Origin: Phycisphaerales bacterium
Lineage (GTDB): Bacteria > Planctomycetota > Phycisphaerae > Tepidisphaerales > Tepidisphaeraceae
NCBI GenBank assembly: GCA_028288905.1
Contig: JAQGHJ010000676.1
Span: 1 to 6,514, forward strand
Direction: 5' to 3'
Length of the DNA: 6,514 nt
Shown one piece after another: positions 1 to 6,021 of this stretch (position 1 is its first letter; every line of letters starts with the position of its first letter). The notes beneath the pieces are model-generated. The model did no database searches. It saw only the letters and a program-made list of their open reading frames with translations, and was not told where the DNA came from. The position numbers and the translations under genes are program-made.

Positions 1-467
1 GTGACGCGGAACATCGCGTCCCCGCCGCAGCTCTTGGCCTCGCCGACCGGCGTGTCCCACTCCAGGTCGGCCAGCCGGTTGTACACGGACGCCTCGGGGA
101 ACCGCTCCCGCCGCCGGCCGCAGACGACGGCCGCCTCGGGACGAGCGTCCAGTTCCTGCTTGGCCCGACTGATCCAGGTCGGCAACACCTCGCAATCGCC
201 GTCGACCATCTGCACGTACGTCACGTCCGGGGCGATCGCCAGCAGCCGGTCCATCCCCTCGTTTCGGGCCCGGGCGGCCGAGAATGGGACGCTCATATCC
301 AGGTCGACCACGTCCGCGCCCATCGACCGGGCGAGGGCGGGAGAGCCGTCTGTGCTGGCCGAGTCCACGTACACGACCGGCCACCCCTGGCCGACCAGGG
401 ACGCGAGGCACCGGCGGAGGCGGTCCCCCTCGTTTCGGCCGATGGCGATGATCCCGATTTCAGGCAT
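1..467 (-). CDS. GT2-family glycosyltransferase, N-terminal 155 residues (cut by left window edge)
   Basis: Reading from the ATG at 467-465, an open frame of 155 codons runs to the left edge with no stop. The start MPEIGIIAIGRNEGDRL is the first strand and loop of a GT-A fold. VDSASTDGS (residues 34-42) is the classic GT2 nucleotide-binding segment, VDGDCE (88-93) carries the DxD-type metal/sugar-nucleotide motif (D89, D91), and CGGDAMFRV (147-155) resembles the acceptor-side GG-D-M-R segment of GT2 enzymes. It should transfer a sugar from a nucleotide donor on the cytoplasmic side during polysaccharide assembly; donor and acceptor cannot be told. The catalytic base region and any C-terminal domain lie outside the window. 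The start lies 111 bases beyond the stop of the acyltransferase gene at 579-1202, and the gap is filled by a hairpin repeat. The only Shine-Dalgarno-like run is GTGGG, 9 bases upstream, inside the repeat's outer arm. Family confidence is high; specific role unknown. Confidence 0.88.
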   Translation of the reverse strand, partial: MPEIGIIAIGRNEGDRLRRCLASLVGQGWPVVYVDSASTDGSPALARSMGADVVDLDMSVPFSAARARNEGMDRLLAIAPDVTYVQMVDGDCEVLPTWISRAKQELDARPEAAVVCGRRRERFPEASVYNRLADLEWDTPVGEAKSCGGDAMFRV

Positions 468-476
468 AAAGAGCGG

Positions 477-599
477 CCCACGAATGGTCACAAATGGGAA
501 CACGAATCAGAGGAAAAGGATGGGGCGGGGAGGGGCAACTCAAGCTGTCTTTCCTTTTGCCCGTCCTCTATTCCTGCCTCATTCGTGTGGATTCGTGGG
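477..599. repeat. Imperfect inverted repeat built from ATTCGTG words (intergenic hairpin element)
   Basis: Nested complementary arms are directly visible: cccacgaat (477-485) with attcgtggg (591-599), acacgaat (500-507) with attcgtgt (581-588), agagga (509-514) with tcctct (564-569), and aaaagga (514-520) with tcctttt (552-558). The whole 123-base element could fold into one long interrupted hairpin in the minus-strand transcript. It occupies the junction between the hexapeptide acyltransferase and the downstream GT2 gene. Its right arms encode the last residues and stop of the acyltransferase. Paired ATTCGTG words of this kind recall small dispersed intergenic repeats of bacterial genomes, but only one copy is present here, so dispersal is inferred. 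It could act as a REP/MITE-like element, a transcript 3'-end structure or an attenuator. No T-tract follows it, so it is not a canonical intrinsic terminator. Confidence 0.7.
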
Positions 600-1202
600 A
601 GAAATCGTCTTGATGACCTTCGCGGGCACGCCGGCCGCCACGCTGAACGGCGGGACGTCCTTCACCACCACGGCGTTCGCCCCGACCACGCTGTCGTGGC
701 CGACGGTGACCGGGCCGAGGACGACGACGCCGCACCCGAGGTCGCAGCGGTCGCCGATCGTCGGGAGCTGGTGCAGGGCGTCGCGGCGGGCGACGCCGAA
801 CGTCGTGTTCTGGCGGACGTGCACGTCGTCCCCGATGGCTTCGGCGTGCAGGATCATCCCGCCGTGGTGCCAGATCCGCACCCGCCGGCCGAGCCGGACG
901 GTGTAGGGTAGCGTGATCCCGCACGTCCACTCGACCCACTTAAACCCGAACCGGTACAGCAGGGTGGCCGGGGCGCGGACGAGCTTCGGCAGCCCCATCC
1001 GCCAGTTGCCGAACCGGTGGACGGCGACGGCCCAGAAGCCCTGCTCCAGCAGGTGCCCGTCGTGCGTCCGCAGGTCCTCCCGGAGCAGGGCGAGGAACCC
1101 AACGCTCAACGGGTTCATGTTCCGCGACCCGGGCTTCGGCACTGGGACCGCAGGGGCGGGCGCCGCGTGCGGGGAGGTTGGGGCGACGTCGGTGGTCGTC
1201 AT
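579..1202 (-). CDS. CysE-like hexapeptide (left-handed beta-helix) O-acyltransferase
   Basis: The product is 207 residues. An alpha-helical N-terminal part (about 33-95) precedes hexapeptide repeats from about residue 98 to 197. WHHGG (111-115) sits where serine acetyltransferases carry their catalytic His. It is followed by AEAIGDDVHVRQNTTFG (120-136), PTIGDRCDLGCGVVVLG (147-163), and the closing GANAVVVKDVPPFSVAAGVP (174-193) typical of CysE and related sugar acetyltransferases. It should move an acetyl group from acetyl-CoA to a hydroxyl. Being inside a polysaccharide cluster, sugar O-acetylation (as with colanic-acid-type acetyltransferases) is more likely than cysteine synthesis, but the sequence cannot exclude serine acetyltransferase activity. 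The start at 1202 includes a Pro/Ala-rich leader (residues 6-25) unlike the family; M29 (ATG at 1118) is an alternative start, though neither has a strong ribosome binding site. The final residues PTNPHE and the stop are encoded by the arms of an inverted repeat. A second hairpin repeat lies upstream. Confidence 0.88.
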   Translation of the reverse strand: MTTTDVAPTSPHAAPAPAVPVPKPGSRNMNPLSVGFLALLREDLRTHDGHLLEQGFWAVAVHRFGNWRMGLPKLVRAPATLLYRFGFKWVEWTCGITLPYTVRLGRRVRIWHHGGMILHAEAIGDDVHVRQNTTFGVARRDALHQLPTIGDRCDLGCGVVVLGPVTVGHDSVVGANAVVVKDVPPFSVAAGVPAKVIKTISPTNPHE

Positions 1203-1243
1203 GTCTCGGTTCTGAAGCCCGCGTACAAGGGGTCATCTCCGAC

Positions 1244-1361
1244 GCGGGGGAAACACGCGACGCGAAGTCGCGAAGAGCGCGAAGGCAGGCGCGAAGAAGT
1301 CGAAATTCACGATCCGTCTTCCTCCGCGCACCTCGCGCCTTCGCGTCGCGTGTTCCCCCGC
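1244..1361. repeat. Long inverted repeat built from CGCGAAG/CTTCGCG words (intergenic hairpin element)
   Basis: Bases 1244-1267 and 1339-1361 are perfect reverse complements apart from one extra A in the left arm. Pairing continues into 1268-1285 against 1321-1338 with about four mismatches, giving arms of about 42 bases around a loop of about 35. The left arm contains the heptamer CGCGAAG four times (1261-1267, 1269-1275, 1278-1284, 1290-1296). In the transcribed (minus) direction the element begins on the base right after the stop codon of the GT2 gene at 1362 and ends 41 bases before the start of the CysE-like gene. No T-tract follows the stem, so a standard intrinsic terminator is not supported. 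It may be a dispersed palindromic element or an RNA structure separating the two cistrons. Copy number elsewhere cannot be seen. Confidence 0.85.
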
Positions 1362-2327
1362 TCAGTGTGCCCCGGCCACCCACACGCTGTTCCGGGCGAA
1401 GTCGCCGAGCAGGTGCTGGGGGTCGGTGTCCGGCTTCCGCTGCACCCGGCGGCGGGCGCGGAACGTGAGGAACGACGTCATCCAGAGCAGGTCCGCCGCC
1501 GCCGCCTTCACCCGGCCGTGGTTGCGGACGAAGTACCGCCGCCGGCTCTCGAACCAGTAACGCGGACGCCGCTTGTTCGCCTGCTTCACGTCCGTCACGC
1601 CGCTGCTCTGGCCGACGAGGTGGACGACCCGGCTGGCCGGCACGTACCAGCACGGCCACCCGGCGCGGGCGGCCCGCAGGCAGAAGTCGACCTCTTCGAA
1701 GTACATGAAGTACGCGTCGTCCAGCAGCCCGACCGCGTCGAACACGGCCCGCCGTACGATCAGGCTCGCGCCGGCCACCCAGTCCGTCCGGACCGGGTCC
1801 TCGCCCGGCGGCACCGGCGGGGCGACGACCCGGCCGCTCAACAGCTTCGAGACCGGGCCGAGCCGAAGCCCGGACTCTACCTCGCTCAGCACCGTCGGAA
1901 AGCGGAACGCCGACCGCTGGGGGGCCCCGTCGGGGTGTTCGAGCCGGCTCCCCGCCAGCCCGGCCGCCGGCGTCGCGTCCATGAAGTCGAGCAGCGCGCC
2001 GATCGCCCCCGGCCGCACGACCGTGTCGGGGTTCAGCAGCAGCACGTACTCCGGCGGGTCATTCGACGCCAGAGCGGGGCGGATCGCCTCGTTGTTCCCG
2101 TACGCGAACCCGCCGTTCCGCGGGAGCGGCTTCAACTCGCACCAGTCGGCCCAACCGTTGGCCGCGATCGCAGATCCGATCGTTGCGACCGAGTCGTCGC
2201 CGGAAGGGTTATCGGTCACGACGACGCGGATGCCCGGGACGGCAGCCACCTCCGGGGCGAGCGACCGCAAGCAGTCGACGCACAGGCCGGCCGACCGGAA
2301 GTTCACGATGACGACGAGCAGCCGCAT
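1362..2327 (-). CDS. GT2 glycosyltransferase, WbbL/rhamnosyltransferase-like
   Basis: The product is 321 residues, a usual length for the COG1216 (WbbL-type) family. MRLLVVIVNFRS opens the GT-A fold. VVVTDNPSGDDS (35-46) is the nucleotide-binding loop, GGFAYGNNEAI (72-82) is the family's characteristic G-FA-GNN segment, and LLLNPDTVV (96-104) holds the DxD equivalent. WVAGASLIVRR (183-193) and FMYFEEVDFCLRAARAGW (207-224) supply the acceptor region and acidic catalytic base (E211/E212), with H236 in the following VVHLVGQSSG. A basic C-terminal segment, RRRYFVRNHG (262-271), is also typical and may lie on the membrane. It probably adds rhamnose or a similar sugar to a lipid-linked oligosaccharide; the sugar is not determinable. 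The ATG at 2327 lies 7 bases past the stop of the polymerase-like gene, suggesting co-transcription and translational coupling, though no clear Shine-Dalgarno is seen. The open frame extends to a TTG at 2594, but that 89-residue Pro/Arg-rich extension overlaps the upstream gene in another frame and was discarded. Confidence 0.92.
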   Translation of the reverse strand: MRLLVVIVNFRSAGLCVDCLRSLAPEVAAVPGIRVVVTDNPSGDDSVATIGSAIAANGWADWCELKPLPRNGGFAYGNNEAIRPALASNDPPEYVLLLNPDTVVRPGAIGALLDFMDATPAAGLAGSRLEHPDGAPQRSAFRFPTVLSEVESGLRLGPVSKLLSGRVVAPPVPPGEDPVRTDWVAGASLIVRRAVFDAVGLLDDAYFMYFEEVDFCLRAARAGWPCWYVPASRVVHLVGQSSGVTDVKQANKRRPRYWFESRRRYFVRNHGRVKAAAADLLWMTSFLTFRARRRVQRKPDTDPQHLLGDFARNSVWVAGAH

Positions 2328-2334
2328 GATCGGG

Positions 2335-4023
2335 TTATCGTCCGCGCCGCCCGGCCGGCTGCACCGGCGGGGCGGCCGCTTGGAGCCCGGCGATGGACGG
2401 GAAGCCCGGCACACCCGAGAACCCGGCGGCCGGCGTGGTGAACTGCGGCACCCCGTACCCACCCGCCGCGTAGCCGCCGGACGCGTACCCGGCCGTCGCG
2501 TACCCGCCGACGGGCTGGGCGATGTAACCGCCGCGGCCCGGCGTGGCGACGCCGGCCGGGTAGGCCCCGGCGGTGGGGCTCCTACCTTGGTCAAGCACCG
2601 CGGTGGCCGCCGCGACCCCGTACCGGCGGTTCACGGACCGGACGGCCGGGCCGATCCCGCTGATCCCGCCGAGCGCGAGCATGAACAGCGGGTTGAGCAT
2701 GGCGTTCAGCAAGTTGTCGACCATGTGCAGGAGGAGCAGGACCGACATGGCGGCAACCGGGGCGACGGCCGGGTGGTGCCAGAACCGCAGCGGGATCCGC
2801 CGCCACAGGATGAACGCCGGCAGCGTGATCGTCAGCGCCAACAGGGACAGCCCGACCGTCCCGTACTGCCCGAGCGTGATGATCCAGAGCCCGTCGGTCG
2901 GGGCGCTGTCCCGCAGCACCCGCTCCTCGAGCCCGTCGAGCGACGGCTTCATGTACTCGGAGTACACCCGCCACGGGGTCTTCGCCAGGTCGTTCGGGTC
3001 CCACTTGCCCCACCCCCACTTCGGGTCAGGGGCGTCGAACGCGCGGACGACCACCATGTCCTCGGCGACCATCCGCGTGCTCAGTGACTGGAGCCGCTCC
3101 TCGGTCGTCACCCGGCTGAACGCGTCGATCAGTTTGTCCCGGTCCAGCGTCGCGCTGCCCCGCAGGTACATGTACGTCGGTGCAATGGCCGCCAGCACGA
3201 GGATCGGCAGCCCGGCCACCAGCCCGCCGGCCGACTTGAGCGACCGGATCCAGAATAGGGCGGCGAGCCCGATGACCATGAACCCGCTGGCGGCCACGGT
3301 TTTGCACACCACCACCTGCGTGAAGCAAAGGACGGCGGTCACGACGGACATCGGGACGAACCCGAGCCGCCGGACGCTGCCGCCGACCCACATCCACCCG
3401 GCCAGCAGGCTGGCGGTTGTCATGTACATGGCCAGCGCCAGCCCACTCTGCATGAACACCATCGGGCGGAACCCGCCCCACCTCTTGGACTGGGCGAGCG
3501 AGTGCTGGACGAACCCGTACAGCTTCTGGTGCAGGGTCGGGCTGATCACCATCTCGACGTAGCAGAAAGGTAGGTAGACGATCGCCCCGACGACGATGCC
3601 GACACCCAGCTCCTTGAACGCTTCGAGGTCCCGGAAGTAGAGCCGCCCGACGAGGTACGGGATGCCCCACAGCCCCAGCTGCTGGACGACGCTCGACGCC
3701 CCGTCGTACACCCCCAACCCGTTCACGACGCTCGTCGCGAACGGGGACAGGCACCACCCGAGCATGGGTAGGTCGTACCAAGCCGGGCGGAACTTCAGCA
3801 GCAGCCGCCAGTCGAACAGCCCCACGGCCAGCAGGATGCCGAACGACGACGCGGTGATCTTCGTCAGGTCCGGCAGCCCGGCCAGCTTGATGGCGGACAT
3901 CGGCAGGAACAGCCACCCGCCCACGTACGCGGCGATCACCGCCCGCCGCGGCGGCAGGACCGCGAACAGCAGCAGGGTGAACGGCACCCAGGCGAGCAGC
4001 GCGAGCAGGGCGATCTCTTTCAT
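2335..4023 (-). CDS. Wzy/O-antigen ligase-like polytopic membrane protein with Gly/Ala/Tyr-rich C-terminal tail
   Basis: The product is 562 residues. Residues 1-460 contain about a dozen hydrophobic segments (for example about 4-23, 27-47, 60-77, 139-160, 188-212, 220-240, 245-260, 265-282, 377-407, 419-435, 440-458). One long hydrophilic loop (about 285-376) has Arg residues and the segment PKWGWGKWDPNDL (334-346). That layout, with a large loop followed by PTDGLWIITLGQYGTVGL (375-392), fits O-antigen polymerase/ligase (Wzy/WaaL) proteins, in which the loop faces the periplasm and binds polysaccharide. It would join repeat units or ligate the chain on the outer face of the membrane. Polymerase and ligase cannot be separated by sequence alone. 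The tail from about 459 on is not membrane-like: it has five [G/A]GY triplets between 498 and 523, then a Pro-rich, basic end (QPAGRRGR). The ATG at 4023 has an AGGG at 4038-4035, 11 bases away. The next gene follows 7 bases after the stop. Confidence 0.87.
   Translation of the reverse strand: MKEIALLALLAWVPFTLLLFAVLPPRRAVIAAYVGGWLFLPMSAIKLAGLPDLTKITASSFGILLAVGLFDWRLLLKFRPAWYDLPMLGWCLSPFATSVVNGLGVYDGASSVVQQLGLWGIPYLVGRLYFRDLEAFKELGVGIVVGAIVYLPFCYVEMVISPTLHQKLYGFVQHSLAQSKRWGGFRPMVFMQSGLALAMYMTTASLLAGWMWVGGSVRRLGFVPMSVVTAVLCFTQVVVCKTVAASGFMVIGLAALFWIRSLKSAGGLVAGLPILVLAAIAPTYMYLRGSATLDRDKLIDAFSRVTTEERLQSLSTRMVAEDMVVVRAFDAPDPKWGWGKWDPNDLAKTPWRVYSEYMKPSLDGLEERVLRDSAPTDGLWIITLGQYGTVGLSLLALTITLPAFILWRRIPLRFWHHPAVAPVAAMSVLLLLHMVDNLLNAMLNPLFMLALGGISGIGPAVRSVNRRYGVAAATAVLDQGRSPTAGAYPAGVATPGRGGYIAQPVGGYATAGYASGGYAAGGYGVPQFTTPAAGFSGVPGFPSIAGLQAAAPPVQPAGRRGR
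2452..2532 (-). repeat. Degenerate GGY-encoding tandem repeat inside the polymerase-like gene
   Basis: On the coding strand this stretch repeats GG(C/G)TACGC-like units encoding residues 498-524 of the membrane protein: GGY at 498-500, 506-508, 516-518 and 521-523, and AGY at 511-513, mostly joined by short Ala/Thr/Ser/Pro linkers. Units are 3-8 residues apart and not exact, so this is low-complexity sequence rather than a clean microsatellite. Such DNA can expand or contract by slippage; in-frame changes would alter only tail length. Confidence 0.6.
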
Positions 4024-4173
4024 GGCCTGGCTTACCCTGTAAGGCTGCGGCGGGGCGGGGCCCCGCGAACCGCACGGCAGTTTTTCAATAAAAATCCGGC
4101 CGAAGGCGGCGCGGGGAGGGCCACGCCCAAGGCGCGAGCGACGCGCCCGTTGCTGTGTCGGCGACCCCGTATA
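4024..4173. other. 150-base spacer between acyltransferase and polymerase-like genes
   Basis: This is a comparatively large gap between same-strand genes. It holds a weak terminator-like hairpin (4090-4110), an A/T island (4081-4095) unusual for this GC-rich DNA, and a 6-base-stem hairpin gcgggg/ccccgc (4050-4055 with 4061-4066) that contributes to a 12-base palindrome at 4055-4066. A promoter for the polymerase-like gene may lie here, because a TAATAT on the minus strand (4176-4171) overlaps the upstream stop. However, no matching -35 is seen at the right spacing, so no promoter is called. Confidence 0.4.
4090..4110 (-). terminator. Weak intrinsic terminator candidate
   Basis: Reading the minus strand, a short GCCG-CCTT-CGGC stem-loop (4110-4099) is followed after four bases by TTTTT (4094-4090). 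It lies 63 bases past the stop of the hexapeptide acyltransferase gene. The stem is only 4 pairs, so it would be weak or only partly effective; the downstream gene is in the same direction and same pathway, so read-through is plausible. Confidence 0.3.
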
Positions 4174-4821
4174 TTACGTCGTGCCCATCGGGTCCGACAC
4201 CGCCGGCCCGGGCTCGCCAAAAAAGTGAGCCGCCCGCCGCCGCTGCAGCTCCGGCTCGACCACCGGGTCGAACCCGCCTGCCCGGGCGGCGATCAGGTCT
4301 GCCCAGGGCAGCTCGGCCGTCCGCTTCTTCAGCTTTTCGACCAGTTCGTCCACTCGCCCAATGGGTCGGGCCGGCACCCCGGCCACGATGTCGCCTTCCT
4401 TCACGTCCTTCGTCACGACCGCCCCGGCGGCCACGACCGCGTTCGGGCCGATCGTAACGTTTGGCATCACGACCACGTTGTACCCGAGGAAGACGTTGTC
4501 CCGGATGTCGATCTTCCCGACCGCGTCCAGCTTCACGCTGTACGCCCGGTTCAGCATGGCGATCGACCCGTCGTGCCCAATCAGCGCGCAGGTGCTGAAG
4601 TGTACGTTGTTTCCGATCTTCGTCAGGTACGGGTCGCCGAAGACCACGGTCGGCAGGATGCTGCACCCGTCACCCACCGCGTGCAACCCGCCGTGCCGGC
4701 GGACGAATTCGGCGTACTCCAGCCCCATCGGCCGGCACAGCCTCACGTACAGCCCCCGGAGCTTACCGGTCCGCAAGGCATACCGGCGGACGCGGCCGGA
4801 GATGAAACGCTTCAATCCCAT
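4174..4821 (-). CDS. Hexapeptide-repeat (left-handed beta-helix) O-acyltransferase
   Basis: The product is 215 residues from the chosen start. A basic N-terminal segment (1-30) leads into a left-handed beta-helix. Recognisable pieces are VGDGCSILPTVVFGDPYLTKIGNN (read in parts across 49-72), the catalytic-type His in LIGHDGS (80-86, H83), KIDIRDNVFLGYNVVVMPN (103-121), and the family-closing AGAVVTKDVKEGDIVAGVPA (132-151). A charged C-terminal extension (about 155-215) follows. It resembles the WbbJ/maltose-acetyltransferase type of sugar O-acetyltransferases using acetyl-CoA and probably acts as a trimer, as the family does. The target sugar is unknown. The start at 4821 is an ATG with AGGGA 10 bases upstream. 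A longer in-frame start is the GTG at 4884, only 8 bases past the upstream stop, but it would add 21 residues without family resemblance. It follows the GT4 gene on the same strand by 71 bases and precedes the polymerase-like gene. Confidence 0.88.
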   Translation of the reverse strand: MGLKRFISGRVRRYALRTGKLRGLYVRLCRPMGLEYAEFVRRHGGLHAVGDGCSILPTVVFGDPYLTKIGNNVHFSTCALIGHDGSIAMLNRAYSVKLDAVGKIDIRDNVFLGYNVVVMPNVTIGPNAVVAAGAVVTKDVKEGDIVAGVPARPIGRVDELVEKLKKRTAELPWADLIAARAGGFDPVVEPELQRRRAAHFFGEPGPAVSDPMGTT

Positions 4822-4831
4822 AGTTGAACAT

Positions 4832-4836
4832 TCCCT
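4832..4836 (-). promoter_or_regulatory. Ribosome binding site deciding the 4821 start
   Basis: The minus strand reads AGGGA here, 10 bases before the ATG at 4821. It favours that start over the in-frame GTG at 4884. Another ATG at 4831-4829 is out of frame with the acyltransferase. Confidence 0.55.
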
Positions 4837-4892
4837 GGAGCTCGGCCGGCCGAGGCGGCCAACCGTGGCGCCCGCGGAGGCCACGACGGCGG

Positions 4893-6008
4893 TCAGCCCG
4901 CCGTCCTAAGCCGCGGCCGGCCGGCGGTCGCGACCCGCGTCAAGGCGGCCTCGAACCGGTCGGTCGCCACGTCCCAGTTGTGAGCTTGAGCAGTGGCCAG
5001 CGCCCGGTCGCTCATTGCGGCCCACTCGGCTTGGTGCATCCGGGCGACCCGGACGATGGCGGCTGCCATCGCCTCCGGATCCTCCGGCGGGACCATGATC
5101 CCGCCGCCCCCGGCCACCAGCTCCGGGGCCGCCCCGGCCGGGGTAGCGATCACCGGCGTCCGGCATGCCATCGCCTCGAGCAGCGGCAGCCCGAACCCCT
5201 CGCTCCGGCTCCCGAACAGCCAGGCGTCGCACCGCCCGTAGTAGTCCTTGATCTCGTCCTGCGGCGGCTGGAACCGGTACTCGGTCCCCTCCGGCAGCGG
5301 GACCGACGGCTGCGGGTCGACGGCCCCGAACGACAGCAGTTTCAGGTCCGGCACTTCCCGCCGGGCCAGCTCGACCGCCCGGACGCTGATGTCAACGCCC
5401 TTGAACGGGACCCACGAGTACATCACCCCGACCGTGGGCACCGGCTGCTTCCCCCGCGGCGGGGCGACGAACTGCTCGAGGTCGACCGCGTTCGCCACCA
5501 GCTCGGCCGACAGGTCATTGAACCGGTCGCGGGCCAGGTCGACCAGCCACTGGGCGACGCACACCTTGTGCATCGGCAGCCGCCACGTCGCGTCCACCCG
5601 GGCCTCGTCCCCGCCGAACGTCTCGTAGTGCTGGACGAAGTAAACCTTCGTCCCCTTGGACGCGGGGAACAGGTTGACCCACTCAGCGGTCTCCCACCAG
5701 GTGGCGACCACCACGTCCGCATCCGGCACGTCGGCCGCGGTCGCCGGCCGGTGCTCGGGCAGGAACCGGAACTCGTAGTCCCGCGGGTACCGGGACTTGT
5801 CGAAATAATTGTCGCTGTGCCGGGCGACGGCCGGCAGCGGCTTGTTCAGCAGCTTCTGCCGGAGTCGTTCCCGGACGGTCGGGCGGCGGGGCGGGCGGGC
5901 GATCAGCAGCACCTCGTGCCCCCGCTCCTGCAGCTTCTGGGCGTAAATGTGAAGCACCCGCTGGCCGCCGCACAGGTCCGCCCGTCCGACGAACATCGTG
6001 ATCCGCAT
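4893..6008 (-). CDS. GT4-family (GT-B fold) glycosyltransferase
   Basis: The product is 371 residues, normal for GT4. MRITMFVGRADLCGGQRV opens the N-terminal Rossmann domain with the glycine-rich GGQRV loop (14-18) that in GT4 contacts the acceptor or donor phosphate. KVYFVQHYETF (121-131) matches the family's central strand-loop region. The C-terminal domain starts near 190. It contains TVGVMYSWVPFKGVDISVRA (192-211) and the diagnostic EX7E motif in SRSEGFGLPLLEAM (267-280; E270 and E278), followed by CRTPVIATPAGAAPELV, the nucleotide-sugar binding segment. It should be a retaining transferase adding a sugar from a nucleotide donor at the cytoplasmic face; the sugar is unknown. The ATG at 6008 has a strong AGGGAG 7 bases upstream. 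It lies 75 bases after the acyltransferase-3 gene and upstream of the hexapeptide acyltransferase, all on one strand, so one operon is likely. Confidence 0.93.
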   Translation of the reverse strand: MRITMFVGRADLCGGQRVLHIYAQKLQERGHEVLLIARPPRRPTVRERLRQKLLNKPLPAVARHSDNYFDKSRYPRDYEFRFLPEHRPATAADVPDADVVVATWWETAEWVNLFPASKGTKVYFVQHYETFGGDEARVDATWRLPMHKVCVAQWLVDLARDRFNDLSAELVANAVDLEQFVAPPRGKQPVPTVGVMYSWVPFKGVDISVRAVELARREVPDLKLLSFGAVDPQPSVPLPEGTEYRFQPPQDEIKDYYGRCDAWLFGSRSEGFGLPLLEAMACRTPVIATPAGAAPELVAGGGGIMVPPEDPEAMAAAIVRVARMHQAEWAAMSDRALATAQAHNWDVATDRFEAALTRVATAGRPRLRTAG

Positions 6009-6015
6009 GACCGAT

Positions 6016-6021
6016 CTCCCT
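6016..6021 (-). promoter_or_regulatory. Shine-Dalgarno site of the GT4 gene
   Basis: The minus strand reads AGGGAG, 7 bases before the ATG at 6008. It is the best ribosome binding site in the window and supports that start. The rest of the 75-base gap up to 6083 shows no promoter or terminator I can support. Confidence 0.65.

Noticed and set aside
1..906. 301-codon plus-strand open frame
   Set aside because: It covers the antisense of the GT2 fragment and of the CysE-like gene plus the repeat between them. The translation has no domain features.
477..1361. CRISPR array or transposon interpretation of the repeats
   Set aside because: The repeats are single inverted structures, not regularly spaced direct repeats with spacers, and no transposase or cas-like gene is present.
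2328..2594. N-terminal extension of the GT2 gene to a TTG at 2594
   Set aside because: The extra 89 residues are Pro/Arg-rich and overlap the C-terminal coding region of the polymerase-like gene in another frame. The GT-A fold begins exactly at the ATG at 2327.
1017..3562. Long plus-strand open frames (1017-2441, 1573-3087, 2573-3562)
   Set aside because: They lie antisense to well-supported glycosyltransferase and polymerase genes. Their products are Arg/Pro/Ala/Ser-rich without family motifs, as expected for non-coding frames in GC-rich DNA.
4171..4199. TAATAT promoter -10 on the minus strand
   Set aside because: The hexamer 17 bases upstream reads TGTCGG, a poor -35 match, and the site overlaps a stop codon. 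This is too weak to call.
4822..4884. GTG start at 4884 for the hexapeptide acyltransferase
   Set aside because: It adds 21 residues without family resemblance, while the ATG at 4821 has an AGGGA at good spacing. It is kept only as an alternative.
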